Shown: piece after piece, positions 34,228-42,691 of the stretch | How positions within the stretch are numbered: position 1 is the stretch's first letter | Layout: each line of letters begins with the position of its first letter | NCBI RefSeq assembly: GCF_004028635.1 | Contig: NZ_RQJW01000004.1 | Coordinates: forward strand, 620,001 to 684,000 | Reading direction: 5' to 3' | Length of the DNA stretch: 64,000 nucleotides | From: Streptomyces cyaneus | GTDB lineage: Bacteria > Actinomycetota > Actinomycetes > Streptomycetales > Streptomycetaceae | Made by a program: the position numbers and the translations under genes | The notes under the pieces: model-generated | Databases searched by the model: none | What the model saw: only the letters and a program-made list of their open reading frames with translations | What the model was told of the DNA's origin: nothing

Positions 34228-34345
34228 TGAAAAGTTTCGACCAGCCGGAAACAGTAAGCGCTTCCTACCCTAGATTCGCCGCGAGGAGTCCGGAAGAGGC
34301 CGGAGTTCGCAGGAATCCACGGGTCGCGACTTTCGAAACTTCGAA
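34228..34345. promoter_or_regulatory. operator cluster upstream of the unit 1 lacI gene
   Basis: The 191-bp space between the GH43 stop and the lacI start holds AGTAAGCGCTTCCT (core AAGCGCTT, 34256-34263), a LacI-type palindrome with a central CG. It also holds two GAAAC/GTTTC-type elements, AAAAGTTTCGACC near 34230 and TTTCGAAACTTCGAAC near 34331, in opposite orientation. Similar CGAAA/TTTCG motifs are associated with xylan-responsive genes in streptomycetes in the literature as I recall it. The lacI gene thus probably has its own promoter here. Confidence 0.55.
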
Positions 34346-34385
34346 CATGCTCAGAGGGCTTGGGCCACCGGCTCAGGCGCTCGGG

Positions 34386-35975
34386 CTACCAGCAGGTGAG
34401 CCGGAATCCCGTGAAGTCGGCCGTGAAGGCCGAGTCGACCAGGTCCACGGCGTGCACGCCGGCCATCGCCCCGGTGAAGCGCAGCTTGGAGCCGTAGTCG
34501 TCGGAGAGCTTGGTGAAGTCCAGCGGCGGACCGACCGGCGTGCGGACGCCCTCGCGGACGTACCAGAACCGGGCCCGGCCGTCGTCGACCGTCACGCCCA
34601 AGGTCAACGGCACGCTCGCGTCCACCTCCACGACGGCCGCCTGCCGGGTGCCGAACTCCTCACGCTCCACGAGGCTGAGCACCGTACGGCCCTCACCTCG
34701 CCACTGCTGCCCGTGCTGTCCTTCGCCGTCGGGCTCCGCCCAGGTGAGGTCGAGGCTCAGATACGCCTCCGCGTTGTACCGGAGGACGAGCCCGGCGGCC
34801 TGCGTGAAGGTGCGCGGCCGCGCCTCGACGGTGACCTCGGCCTCGGCGCGGTGCTCGGTGATGCGCTGGGCGAGCAGACTGTGCGCCCACCGCGACTCGG
34901 GACCGTGCCGGCCGCGCAGCCGGATCCAGCCGGGGCGGGTGGTCGCGTCGGCCCAGCTCGGGTCGGCGTAGCCGCGCAGGGTGCTCCAGGGCCAGCCCAG
35001 CGGATCCTGGGAGTCGGCGAGGTGAGGCTCCGGCTCGGTGGGACGCGTCGGTACGTCGACCTCGACCGCCGGGTGCCAGCCCCCGTGCCGCAGCCGGGGC
35101 CAGCCCGCCTTGTCCCACGTCACCGCCTGGATGGCGGTCTCCCGCCCGAGGGGGCAGCGCGGGCCGTCCGGCGTCCGCAACGGCCGTGCCGTGAGGTGGC
35201 TCATCACCCACTCGCCGTCCGGCATCTCGACCAGCTCCGCGTGCCCGGCCTTCTGCAACGGCACTGACGGATCGTCGCGCGTCGTCAACAGGGGTTGGCT
35301 GTCGAGCTCGTACGGGCCGGTGATCGCACGACTGCGTGCCACCAGTACCCCGTGCTCGATCCCCGTGCCGCCCTCCGCGAGCACGAGATGGAACCAGCCG
35401 TCGCGGAGCAGCAACTTCGGCCCCTCGATGAGCCGTTCGTGCTGAAGCAGCAGATGCGTGTCGCCGACCGGCGCCAGGCTCTCACGGTCCAGCTCGGTCA
35501 GGACGATCCCGGCGAAACGCTGACCGCTCGGCCGGTGGTCGCTCTGCATGTTGAGCAGCCACAGCCGGCCCTCGTGATGGAAGAGCGCGGGGTCGAAGCC
35601 GTGGCTCGCGATGCGACGCGGGGCACTCCACTTGGCGTCGACGTCCGCGGCCGTGGTGACGTACGTGTCCAGGTCGAAGTACGGCGTCCCGACCGAGCGC
35701 ACGACCGCGTACACCACCCAGAACCGCTCCCCGTCCCAGCTCAGCGACGGCGCCCAGATGCCACCCGAGTCGGGGACACCTGCGAGCGAGTCACCGGGGA
35801 CCGCGCCCCGGACATGGCCCGCGTACTCCCAGTGGGCCAGGTCCCGGGAGCGGTGGATCGGGATCGTGGGGAACCACTCGAACGAACTGGTCGCCACGTA
35901 GTACCAGTCGCCGACCCGGACCAGGGAGGGGTCCGGGGCGAAACCGCGGAGGACGGGATTGTGCAGCAGGGTCAC
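34386..35975 (-). CDS. GH43 beta-xylosidase / alpha-L-arabinofuranosidase
   Basis: A 529-residue enzyme without signal peptide, so it acts in the cytoplasm on imported oligosaccharides. The five-bladed propeller carries the three GH43 acids: D15 (GFAPDPSL, base), D128 (SHGFDPALF, pKa modulator) and E184 (LIEGPKLLL, acid). The C-terminal beta-sandwich (about 330-529) is the domain found in XynB-type GH43 subfamilies, and it completes the active site. It is the last gene of an operon that begins with the binding protein at 39174; the permease gene ends 23 bp upstream. Xylo-oligosaccharide hydrolysis is most likely. Arabinofuranosidase activity is common in the same subfamily. Confidence 0.9.
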   Translation of the reverse strand: MTLLHNPVLRGFAPDPSLVRVGDWYYVATSSFEWFPTIPIHRSRDLAHWEYAGHVRGAVPGDSLAGVPDSGGIWAPSLSWDGERFWVVYAVVRSVGTPYFDLDTYVTTAADVDAKWSAPRRIASHGFDPALFHHEGRLWLLNMQSDHRPSGQRFAGIVLTELDRESLAPVGDTHLLLQHERLIEGPKLLLRDGWFHLVLAEGGTGIEHGVLVARSRAITGPYELDSQPLLTTRDDPSVPLQKAGHAELVEMPDGEWVMSHLTARPLRTPDGPRCPLGRETAIQAVTWDKAGWPRLRHGGWHPAVEVDVPTRPTEPEPHLADSQDPLGWPWSTLRGYADPSWADATTRPGWIRLRGRHGPESRWAHSLLAQRITEHRAEAEVTVEARPRTFTQAAGLVLRYNAEAYLSLDLTWAEPDGEGQHGQQWRGEGRTVLSLVEREEFGTRQAAVVEVDASVPLTLGVTVDDGRARFWYVREGVRTPVGPPLDFTKLSDDYGSKLRFTGAMAGVHAVDLVDSAFTADFTGFRLTCW

Positions 35976-35997
35976 TCGAACACTCCCAGGGCGACGG

Positions 35998-36936
35998 TCA
36001 CTTGAGGGCCCCCAATGTCACGCCGGTCCGCCAGTAGCGCCGCATCGCGACCATCATGATCGCCATCGGGACGATGGACAGCAGCGCGCCCGTCAGGACG
36101 AGGCTGGTCACGTCGATGCCCGACTCCAGGCGTTTGCCGGACCAGTTGTACAGACCCAGGTTGAGCGTCCAGTTCTCCTCGCCACGCAGCACGGTCAGCG
36201 GGAGGAAGAACGCGTTCCAGGTGTTGACGAAGGCGAGCAGGAAGACCGTCGCGCCGCCCGTCGTCATCATCCGCAGCACGATGCTGAAGAAGATCCGCAG
36301 CTCACCGGCGCCGTCGAGACGGGCCGCCTCCAGCAGCTCGAACGGGATGGTGGCCTCGGTGTAGACCTTGGCCAGATACACGCTGAACGGGTTGATCAGA
36401 CAGGGGATCAGCATCGCCCAGGGGGTGTCGACCATGCCGATCGCCGAGAACAGCAGATACAGCGGCAGGGTCAGCAGCGCGATCGGGATCAGGAAGGAGC
36501 CGACCACGCACGCGAACACCGCCCCCCGCCCGGGAAAGTCGAAGCGGGCGAGGCCGTAGCCCGTCGCCAGTGCGATCAGCGTGCCGCCGAGGGAGCCGAC
36601 ACCGGCGTACAGGAACGAGTTGGCGGTCCAGCGCAGGAAGATGCCGTCCTCGTAGGTGAAGACCTGCTGGAGGTTGTCCCACAGATGCCAGCCCGAGAAC
36701 CACAGCCCGTTGCTCTGGTACAGCCCCACGCGGTCCTTCGTCGCGGCGATCATCAGCCAGTACACCGGGAAGAGGCTGTAGGCGCTGGCCAGGATCAGCC
36801 CGAGCAGCACGAAGCGCTGGCCGCCCTTGGAACGTGAGGCCGCATCCGGGTTGGTGAGCCGGCGGACGGTACGCCCGCGAGGGGGCACGGCGGCCGTTTC
36901 CGCTCCGTTTTCCTTGACGTTTTCCGTCAGCGCCAT
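35998..36936 (-). CDS. sugar ABC transporter permease (MalG type)
   Basis: A 312-residue permease with a cytoplasmic basic N-terminus and six predicted transmembrane helices, beginning RFVLLGLILASAYSLFPVYW. The EAA loop is EAARLDGAGELRIFFSIVLR, which contacts a shared ATPase (usually MsiK in streptomycetes, not encoded here). The ATG at 36936 overlaps the stop of the preceding permease by one base. It forms the MalF-MalG pair for oligosaccharide import with the lipoprotein at 37831. Confidence 0.9.
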   Translation of the reverse strand: MALTENVKENGAETAAVPPRGRTVRRLTNPDAASRSKGGQRFVLLGLILASAYSLFPVYWLMIAATKDRVGLYQSNGLWFSGWHLWDNLQQVFTYEDGIFLRWTANSFLYAGVGSLGGTLIALATGYGLARFDFPGRGAVFACVVGSFLIPIALLTLPLYLLFSAIGMVDTPWAMLIPCLINPFSVYLAKVYTEATIPFELLEAARLDGAGELRIFFSIVLRMMTTGGATVFLLAFVNTWNAFFLPLTVLRGEENWTLNLGLYNWSGKRLESGIDVTSLVLTGALLSIVPMAIMMVAMRRYWRTGVTLGALK

Positions 36937-37820
36937 CAGTCCGCCTCCCTCGAGGTCAGCCGGTAGAAGAGGAAGGACGCCAGACCGAGGATCAGGGCGA
37001 GCAGCACCGACAGGGCCGCGGCGTAGTGGTAGTTGGCGGCATTGAACGCCTGGTTGTAGATGATCATGATCGGGGTGAAGCTGTCGCTGACCGTCTCCGG
37101 AGTCACGTTCCGGAACAGCGCGGGCTCGTTGAAGATCTGCAGCATCTGGATGATCGACAGCAGAGCGGTCAGCACCAACGCCCCGCGCACGAACGGGATC
37201 TTGATGCTCAGTGCGATCCGTAGCTCCGAGGCACCGTCCAGCCGCGCGGCCTCGAACAGCTCGCGGGGCACGCCCTGGAGGGCGGCGTAGATGATCACCA
37301 TGTTGTAGCCGATGCCGTGCCAGGTCAGCAGGTTGCCGATGGCGGGCCACACCATGGAGGGCGAGAAGAAGTTCCAGTCGAAGCCGAAGAGTTCACCGAG
37401 CGGGGTCAGCGGACCCACCGCGGGGCTGTACAGATTGATCCACACGAGGGCGGCGACGACGCCCGGGATCATGTACGGCACCAGCAGCAGGATCCGGAAC
37501 CGGCCGGCCGCCTTCGCCGTGACCGCGTCCAGGAGGAGCGCCAGCAGCAGGCTGATGAGCAGCATGAACGGGATCTGGACGCAGGCGAACAGCACCACCC
37601 GCAGGATGGAGGTCATGAACGCCGAGTCGGTCAGGCCCTTGCCGTAGTTGTCCAGGCCGACGAACTCCGTGGTCGCGCCGCCGAGCCCCAGCCCGGACGA
37701 CTTCTCCAGGAACAGTGACTGGTAGACCGCGTAACCGATCGGAAGCAGATAGAGGAAGACGAAGCCGAGCTGGAAGGGCACCGTGAACGCGGCGCCCTTC
37801 CAGCGCTGGGAGCGAATCAT
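36936..37820 (-). CDS. sugar ABC transporter permease (MalF type)
   Basis: A 294-residue inner-membrane permease with six predicted helices. FTVPFQLGFVFLYLLPIGYA is helix 1 and EAARLDGASELRIALSIKI is the EAA ATPase-contact loop. The start MIRSQRWKG (ATG 37820) follows the binding-protein stop by 10 bp. Co-translated with the MalG-type gene (TGATG). Substrate is set by the lipoprotein; context suggests xylo- or arabino-oligosaccharides. Confidence 0.9.
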   Translation of the reverse strand: MIRSQRWKGAAFTVPFQLGFVFLYLLPIGYAVYQSLFLEKSSGLGLGGATTEFVGLDNYGKGLTDSAFMTSILRVVLFACVQIPFMLLISLLLALLLDAVTAKAAGRFRILLLVPYMIPGVVAALVWINLYSPAVGPLTPLGELFGFDWNFFSPSMVWPAIGNLLTWHGIGYNMVIIYAALQGVPRELFEAARLDGASELRIALSIKIPFVRGALVLTALLSIIQMLQIFNEPALFRNVTPETVSDSFTPIMIIYNQAFNAANYHYAAALSVLLALILGLASFLFYRLTSREAD

Positions 37821-37830
37821 CGAGTCTGCC

Positions 37831-39174
37831 TCAGCCCTTGACGCTGATGCCGCGCTGCTTGAGGTCGTCGACCGTCCACTCCTGCATGTGCGCCAGGAGG
37901 TCGGTGACCTTCTGCTTCTTGCTGACGACCTTGGCCCACTCGGCCTGCATCTCGGTGAACATCGCGGTCCAGTTCGGGCCGAAGGTCCAGCCGGTGCGGA
38001 CGGTACCCAGGCTGTCCGTGACGACCTTCTTGGCCGGCTCGTAGTTCTTGCCGAGCAGCTTCTCGGAGATCGCCTCGGAGACATACGCATCGCTGTCGGC
38101 CAGCGCCGGCATCACACCGCTGCCGGTCTCCGGGCTCGCCATGGTCTTGACCGCACCGGTGTCGGTGGACATCCACAGCGCCGCCTCGGCGGCCTGCTCC
38201 TTGTTCTTGCACTGCTCGCTGACCAGGGTCAGGTTGCCGCTCTGGTTGGTGCCGGCCGGCGTCCGGGCCGCCTCGCCCGCGAAGGTCGGCCACGGGGCGA
38301 GCGCCCAGTCGCCGAAGGACTTGGTGAAGTTCTGCACCATGCCGGACATCTGCCAGGTGGAGATCTGCCGGGTCGCGGTGGCGCCGGTGTCGAAGCTGCG
38401 CTGCACGGCCGCGTAGTCGGCGAAGGACAGCTTGGCGTTCAGGTCGTTGTCGATGATCTCCTGGATCACCTTGGCGGCCTTCAGCGTGCCCTCGTCCTGG
38501 AAGTCGACCTTCCACGAGTCGCCGTCGATGCTGTACCAGTTCGCCCCGGCCTGCATGGCCAGCACCTCCAGGGTGCTCGGGTCCTCACCGGCGTAGTTGG
38601 TGATCTCGATGCCGTGCTTCTTCAGTTCCTTGCCGGCGGCGATGAAGTCGTCCCAGGTCGCCGGGGCCTTCAGGCCGTACTTCTGGAAGATGTCGGTGCG
38701 GTAGATGGTGAAGGCCGGCGCCGAGGCGGTGGGCACGCCGTAGACCTTGCCCTGGACCTGGCCGGTGGCCCACGAGCCGGGGTTGAACTTGTCCTTGTCG
38801 GCCTCGACGTACTTCGTGATGTCGGCGAGCGCACCCTGCGCGACCCAACTGGTCACGTACTCACCGGTGTTCTGCAGCAGACAGGGCGCGTTGCCCGCCT
38901 TGACGGCGTTGGTCAGCTGCTTCTGCATGGTCAGCTGGTCGGTGACCTTGGTGTACTTGAGCTGGATGTCCTTGTGGCCGGCGTTGAACGCCTTGACGAC
39001 GGCCTCCTGGCCGTTGGCCCAGCCCCAGAAGTCGAGGGTGACGGGGCCGGAGGCGTTGGAACCGGAGTCCGAGTCTCCGGAGCCGGATCCGCCACAGGCG
39101 GCGAGCAGACCTGTCAGAGCGATTCCCGCAACGGCGGCGGAGGCGAACCTTCTCCGGGGGCTGGTGAAGTTCAT
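37831..39174 (-). CDS. sugar ABC transporter substrate-binding lipoprotein (unit 1)
   Basis: A 447-residue lipoprotein. Basic start NFTSPRRRF, hydrophobic AGIALTGLL and lipobox LAACG place the lipidated Cys near residue 27, followed by a Ser/Gly/Asp linker. The mature part is a cluster-B extracellular sugar-binding protein, with VTLDFWGWANGQEAV as the first strand and VYGVPTASAPAFTIYRTDIF as the usual core. The C-terminus is EWTVDDLKQRGISVKG. First gene of the operon that continues with the two permeases and GH43. An operator-like GTAAGCGGTTGCA lies 127 bp upstream. Confidence 0.9.
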   Translation of the reverse strand: MNFTSPRRRFASAAVAGIALTGLLAACGGSGSGDSDSGSNASGPVTLDFWGWANGQEAVVKAFNAGHKDIQLKYTKVTDQLTMQKQLTNAVKAGNAPCLLQNTGEYVTSWVAQGALADITKYVEADKDKFNPGSWATGQVQGKVYGVPTASAPAFTIYRTDIFQKYGLKAPATWDDFIAAGKELKKHGIEITNYAGEDPSTLEVLAMQAGANWYSIDGDSWKVDFQDEGTLKAAKVIQEIIDNDLNAKLSFADYAAVQRSFDTGATATRQISTWQMSGMVQNFTKSFGDWALAPWPTFAGEAARTPAGTNQSGNLTLVSEQCKNKEQAAEAALWMSTDTGAVKTMASPETGSGVMPALADSDAYVSEAISEKLLGKNYEPAKKVVTDSLGTVRTGWTFGPNWTAMFTEMQAEWAKVVSKKQKVTDLLAHMQEWTVDDLKQRGISVKG

Positions 39175-39300
39175 CTGACCGTGATCCTTCGGAATGAGTG
39201 CGTTCTATCGGAACGGCGGCGGCTCGGTGGTGCTGGCCAGGAACGGCGGCCGGAAACCATCGGCTCGCGGTTGCGGGGGGTCGGCCAAGCAGAAGCTGTA

Positions 39301-39313
39301 GTAAGCGGTTGCA
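39301..39313. promoter_or_regulatory. LacI-type operator upstream of the unit 1 importer operon
   Basis: GTAAGCGGTTGCA fits the LacI/GalR operator pattern AAnCGnTT with central CG. It lies 127 bp before the binding-protein ATG in a 434-bp gap (39175-39608). The rest of that gap shows no gene; part near 39350-39370 is AT-richer (TTTGTTACTTCGGTTTG) and could hold the promoter. Confidence 0.6.
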
Positions 39314-39576
39314 GGGACGGTAGGCCGACGCCTTCGTCCATAGCAAGAGGTGCGCGGCAATTTGTTACTTCGGTTTGTCGGCGGGATCACCCTGCGATGA
39401 CGCGTCGACAGCTCCCAGCAACTCCCACATACCCGCAGGTCAAGCACGTCGGGCCGAGAGCCGCGACGACCGAGGACAAGGCTCTGGGCAACCCGGAGAG
39501 GGGCCGAAAAACCCGAAGAAACCGATTACGTAACGCATGCTCAGCCACGCGTAACAGCGATGCGCGGGAGGGGCCT

Positions 39577-39614
39577 CTCCGACTGGCCCCTCCGACTGGC
39601 CTCTCCGACTAGCC
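39577..39614. repeat. three 12-bp repeats at the 3' end of the unit 2 lacI gene
   Basis: CTCCGACTGGCC occurs at 39577 and 39590 and, with one change (CTCCGACTAGCC), at 39603, with a 13-bp period. The lacI stop codon (39609-39611) lies in the third copy. The unequal copies suggest slippage at the gene end. Confidence 0.65.
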
Positions 39615-40697
39615 CCTCCGGCTCGGCGGCCGTACGGAGTTGCGTACGACGACATGGGTGCCCAGCACCAGATGGTCGCCGTCACTGCCCTTGCGGCGGC
39701 CCGCGCCGCCCTCCCGCCGGTCGGCCACGGCACGCAGCGCGACCCGGCCCATCTCCTCGTACGGCACGTGGACGGTGGTGAGTTGGGGGGTGAGCTGGGA
39801 GGCGAGCGGAATGTCGTCGTAGCCGACGATCGACACGTCCTCGGGCACCCGCAACCCCGCCGCGCGCAGCGCCTGCATGGCCCCGGCGGCGACCACATCC
39901 GTCCCGGCGAGGACGGCGGTGAAGTCCGGCGTCTCCTCCAGGGCGGCCTCGACGGCCTCGTACCCGTGCTCGTAGTCGTACGGACCATGCCGTACCAGCC
40001 CAGGTTCGAACGGTACGCCGTACGCCTCGAAGGCACGCTGGGCGCCTCTCAAACGGCCCTGGGCGGTGGTGAGTTCGGCGTGCCCCGGCAGCACCAGGAC
40101 CCGACGGTGCCCGGCCGACAGCAAATGGCTGGCCATGGCATAGGCGCCGCCTTCGTTGTCGTAGTCCACCGTCGTCGCCGGCACATCACCCTCCAGCGGC
40201 GGCCTGCCCACCAGCACCAGATGCGACCCGGCGGCATCGAGGGAGCGGGCGAACCGGGCCATGCGCAGCTGGTACTCGTCGTAGTCGTAGGCCCCGCCCA
40301 GCAGCACCACCGCAGCGACACCCTGCTGGCGCATCAGGTTGACCAGCGCGAGCTCCCGCTCCGGGTCGTCCCCGGTGGTCCCCACCAGCGAAAGCCAGCC
40401 CCGCAGCGTGGCCGCACCCTCCACACCCTTGGCCACATGGGCGAACGCGGCGCCGGTGATGTTGTTGATGAGGATGGCCACGGTGGGCGTACCGCCGCCG
40501 GCCAGGGAGCGGGCGTGGGCGTTGGTGACGTAGTCCAGGTCCCGGACGACCTTCATCACCCGGCGGCGCAGATCCTCCGACACCGGGTAGTTGCCGGACA
40601 GGACGCGCGACACGCTGGCGACGGAGACGCCCGCGCGCTCCGCGACGTCCCGGATGGTGGCCCGACCGGCGTCACCGGCCACCTTGCGCTGACTCAC
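39609..40697 (-). CDS. LacI family regulator (unit 2, proximal)
   Basis: A 362-residue LacI protein. Helix-turn-helix TIRDVAERAGVSVASVSRVL, then hinge helix RRVMKVVRDLDYVTNA; the sensor domain spans about 70-345 with DVSIVGYDDIPLASQL. It closely resembles the other unit 2 regulator at 54245 throughout, including YDDIP, TTVHVPYEE and the LGTHVVVR tail, so the two are probably paralogues with related effectors. It is on the same strand as the 2-hydroxyacid dehydrogenase (426-bp gap upstream). Target genes are uncertain: either the 39174 operon or the 42770 operon. Confidence 0.87.
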   Translation of the reverse strand: MSQRKVAGDAGRATIRDVAERAGVSVASVSRVLSGNYPVSEDLRRRVMKVVRDLDYVTNAHARSLAGGGTPTVAILINNITGAAFAHVAKGVEGAATLRGWLSLVGTTGDDPERELALVNLMRQQGVAAVVLLGGAYDYDEYQLRMARFARSLDAAGSHLVLVGRPPLEGDVPATTVDYDNEGGAYAMASHLLSAGHRRVLVLPGHAELTTAQGRLRGAQRAFEAYGVPFEPGLVRHGPYDYEHGYEAVEAALEETPDFTAVLAGTDVVAAGAMQALRAAGLRVPEDVSIVGYDDIPLASQLTPQLTTVHVPYEEMGRVALRAVADRREGGAGRRKGSDGDHLVLGTHVVVRNSVRPPSRRG

Positions 40698-40867
40698 CCT
40701 TGCGGCTCCTTCACCGTCGCCCCTGCCTCACAGAAACCGTATCCCATACACTCTCCGGCCCCCTGTGCCCGCGTAACACCAAGCACCGCCCACTGGAGCC
40801 CTCCAACGCCGGGCAAGTGCCCACCAACCTGCACTGGGCCGACGACACCGGCCGCGAGGGAGCCGAA

Positions 40868-40970
40868 GGGCGCGCCGGTGTCGAGACGGCTGGGGGTACC
40901 CCCTCTGGGGGAGCGCGGAGGCGCGAAGCGCTGAGCACGATCGCCGTCTCGACACCGGCTGAAAGCGCCC
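40868..40970. repeat. long inverted-repeat element (about 100 bp)
   Basis: A perfect 17-bp inverted repeat, GCCGGTGTCGAGACGGC (40874-40890) and its complement (40943-40959), is extended by GGGCGC (40868-40873) and GCGCCC (40965-40970). It encloses 52 bp that include GGGGGTACCCCC and a CGCGAAGCG block like the repeat in the araC-type gene at 24.8 kb. The whole could fold into one long hairpin or be a miniature mobile element. It lies in the 426-bp gap between the dehydrogenase and lacI genes, which holds no convincing gene. Confidence 0.6.
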
Positions 40971-41001
40971 GTAGGCGACCGAGCCAAACATTCGGCACAC
41001 C

Positions 41002-41091
41002 AGCTGCAGGGCTCTCGGCTCCAGCGCTCTCAGCTGCAGGGCTCTCGGCCCCAGTGCTCCCAGCTGCAGGACTCGCAGCCCCAGCGCCCTC
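41002..41091. repeat. three tandem 30-bp repeats
   Basis: Units beginning AGCTGCAGGGCTCTCGGC (41002-41031, 41032-41061) and a diverged third (AGCTGCAGGACTCGCAGC, 41062-41091) follow each other exactly. Each carries a PstI-like CTGCAG palindrome. They lie 33-122 bp after the dehydrogenase stop. Frames on both strands are open and would give 10-residue Ala/Pro/Leu repeats, but no start, ribosome-binding site or conserved product supports coding. Confidence 0.8.
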
Positions 41092-41123
41092 AGCCCCACC
41101 GCCCCACACCTCCCACCTCACCC

Positions 41124-42137
41124 TCAAGCCACCCGAGCCAAATCAGCATGCTGCACCTCATGCACCAACGCCCCGCCCGCCACCACCCGCTCCAACTCCT
41201 CCACCACGATCCGCCCGAGCCGCTCCAGCTCGTTCCCGAGCGACCCGGCGATATGAGGCGTGAGGATGACGTTCGGCAGGTGGTACAGCGGCGACCCCGC
41301 AGGCAACGGTTCCGGCTCGGTCACGTCGAGAATCGCGTGCAGTCGCCCGGAGACGAGCTCGTCCGTGAGCGCCGCGGGATCGACGAGCGCACCCCGCGAG
41401 GTGTTGATCAGCACGCCGCCGTCCCGGATCAGGCTCAGCCGTTCCCCGTCGAGCATCCGGTACGTCTCGGGGATGTCCGGCGCGTGCAGGCTGACGATGT
41501 CGCTGTGCCGCAGGAGGTCCTCCAGCGACAGGAGTTCGGCGCCGAGTTCGGCGGCTTCGGCGGGGCTGACGTACGGGTCGTGCAACAGCACCGTGAAGTC
41601 GAACGGCCGCAGCAGTTCCAGCAGCCGTCTGCCGACTCGGGACGCCCCGATGACGCCGACGCGGCGTCCGACGTTGCCGATCGGGGCGGTCTCGGTATGG
41701 GTCGGGTAGGCGTGCGTGGAGCGGAAGCGCTCCCGGAAGGAGAAGGTGTCCTTCCCGGCGAGCAGGATCATGGCGAGCGTGTACTCGGCGACCGGCAGTG
41801 CGTTGGCGGTGACCGCGCTGGAGACGGTGATCCCGGCCTTCCACAGCGCGTCGCCGACGAGTGAGCGGACCGAGCCGGCGGCGTGCAGCACGGCGCGTAG
41901 CTGGGGCGCGGCGGCGAGGACGTCGGCGTCGAGCCGGGGGCAGCCCCAGCCGGTGATCAGTACCTCGGTGCGGGCGAGGACCTCGGCGGCTGCCGGGTCG
42001 GTGAAGTCCTGTACGACGAGCGCCGGGTCGAGCTGGGACGCCTGCGTCAGGCGGGCCATCAGCGGCGGCGGGAAGAGCAGGGGGAGGTGCACCGGATCCA
42101 TCGCGAACACGGCCCTCGGTGGGAGCGGGCTGGGCAT
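41124..42137 (-). CDS. D-isomer-specific 2-hydroxyacid dehydrogenase
   Basis: A 337-residue NAD-dependent dehydrogenase. The NAD-binding fold has VGVIGASRVGRRLLELL (GxSxxG variant), INTSRGALVDPAAL includes the catalytic Arg, and the Glu-His pair is in LDVTEPEPLP and LTPHIAGS. It acts on an alpha-hydroxy or alpha-keto acid in the cytoplasm. Placement in the polysaccharide locus suggests action on a sugar-derived keto or uronic acid. The start is ATG 42137, with the AGAAAGCGCCTTCT element about 34 bp upstream and the importer operon divergent. Confidence 0.88.
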   Translation of the reverse strand: MPSPLPPRAVFAMDPVHLPLLFPPPLMARLTQASQLDPALVVQDFTDPAAAEVLARTEVLITGWGCPRLDADVLAAAPQLRAVLHAAGSVRSLVGDALWKAGITVSSAVTANALPVAEYTLAMILLAGKDTFSFRERFRSTHAYPTHTETAPIGNVGRRVGVIGASRVGRRLLELLRPFDFTVLLHDPYVSPAEAAELGAELLSLEDLLRHSDIVSLHAPDIPETYRMLDGERLSLIRDGGVLINTSRGALVDPAALTDELVSGRLHAILDVTEPEPLPAGSPLYHLPNVILTPHIAGSLGNELERLGRIVVEELERVVAGGALVHEVQHADLARVA

Positions 42138-42170
42138 GGCTCTCCTGAGACACTGAGTGGAAACATTTTC

Positions 42171-42184
42171 AGAAAGCGCCTTCT
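42171..42184. promoter_or_regulatory. LacI-like element upstream of the dehydrogenase
   Basis: AGAAAGCGCCTTCT is a near-palindrome with a GCGC centre, 34 bp from the dehydrogenase ATG. It follows a second near-palindromic stretch, GGAAACATTTTC (42159-42170). Either could be an operator. Confidence 0.45.
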
Positions 42185-42350
42185 ACCGTAGATCTGGCGG
42201 AAGGGCCGGTCAATCACCCGGATGAGGAGCGGAGTTCCGGGGGTCGTGCGGGTGGCGTTCTGGGCTGGCTTGCACCGCGAGCAGATCTCACCGAAATCGG
42301 TTTCCTGGTGTTCCTGTGCGTTCCCGCGTCGTCGCCCCGTTCCCGGGTGC

Positions 42351-42376
42351 CGCAAGGTGGTGTCGCAAGGTGGTGT
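42351..42376. repeat. 13-bp direct repeat in the 632-bp dehydrogenase-importer spacer
   Basis: CGCAAGGTGGTGT is present twice in tandem (42351-42363 and 42364-42376), followed by a degenerate CGCGAGGT. No gene is convincing in the spacer 42138-42769, which otherwise holds the operator sites listed separately. Confidence 0.5.
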
Positions 42377-42469
42377 CGCGAGGTCGCGACTGTCTCAGCG
42401 GTTGGTATGGCTTTCGGTGGTCTGTCGGCGCCTGTCGGCAGCTGCCGGTAGCCGTCGCCCAACCCGCCA

Positions 42470-42482
42470 GCAACCGGTTCCC
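42470..42482. promoter_or_regulatory. LacI-type operator A (unit 2)
   Basis: GCAACCGGTTCCC has the core AACCGGTT, fitting AAnCGnTT. The same 13 bases occur upstream of the lacI gene at 54245 (55364-55376). It lies 300 bp before the importer binding-protein ATG and 333 bp from the dehydrogenase ATG. Confidence 0.65.
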
Positions 42483-42657
42483 GCCAGCCCGCCCCACCTC
42501 GCCACCCAAATCCCCACCGACTGCGCTGATCAGCCCGTGTTTCCGAGGCCGCGCAGTTCCCCGGCGACCATGAAGCCGAGGTTACACAGTCTTTTCGAAA
42601 GTTCGTCAAGGCTCTTGACGCCGTTTCCGGACCGGAAGAAGCTCTGCCCCAACGTAC

Positions 42658-42671
42658 GACAACCGGTTGTC
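42658..42671. promoter_or_regulatory. LacI-type operator B (unit 2), perfect palindrome
   Basis: GACAACCGGTTGTC is a perfect 14-bp palindrome with core AACCGGTT, 99 bp upstream of the importer binding-protein ATG. Its core matches operator A and the site at 55364. Confidence 0.7.
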
Positions 42672-42691
42672 AATCTGGCCGGTTCTCGACC

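Noticed and set aside
40700..41263. Possible protein with decapeptide repeats encoded across the 30-bp repeats
   Set aside because: No ribosome-binding site or conserved segment; the open frames exist on both strands simply because the unit length is a multiple of three.
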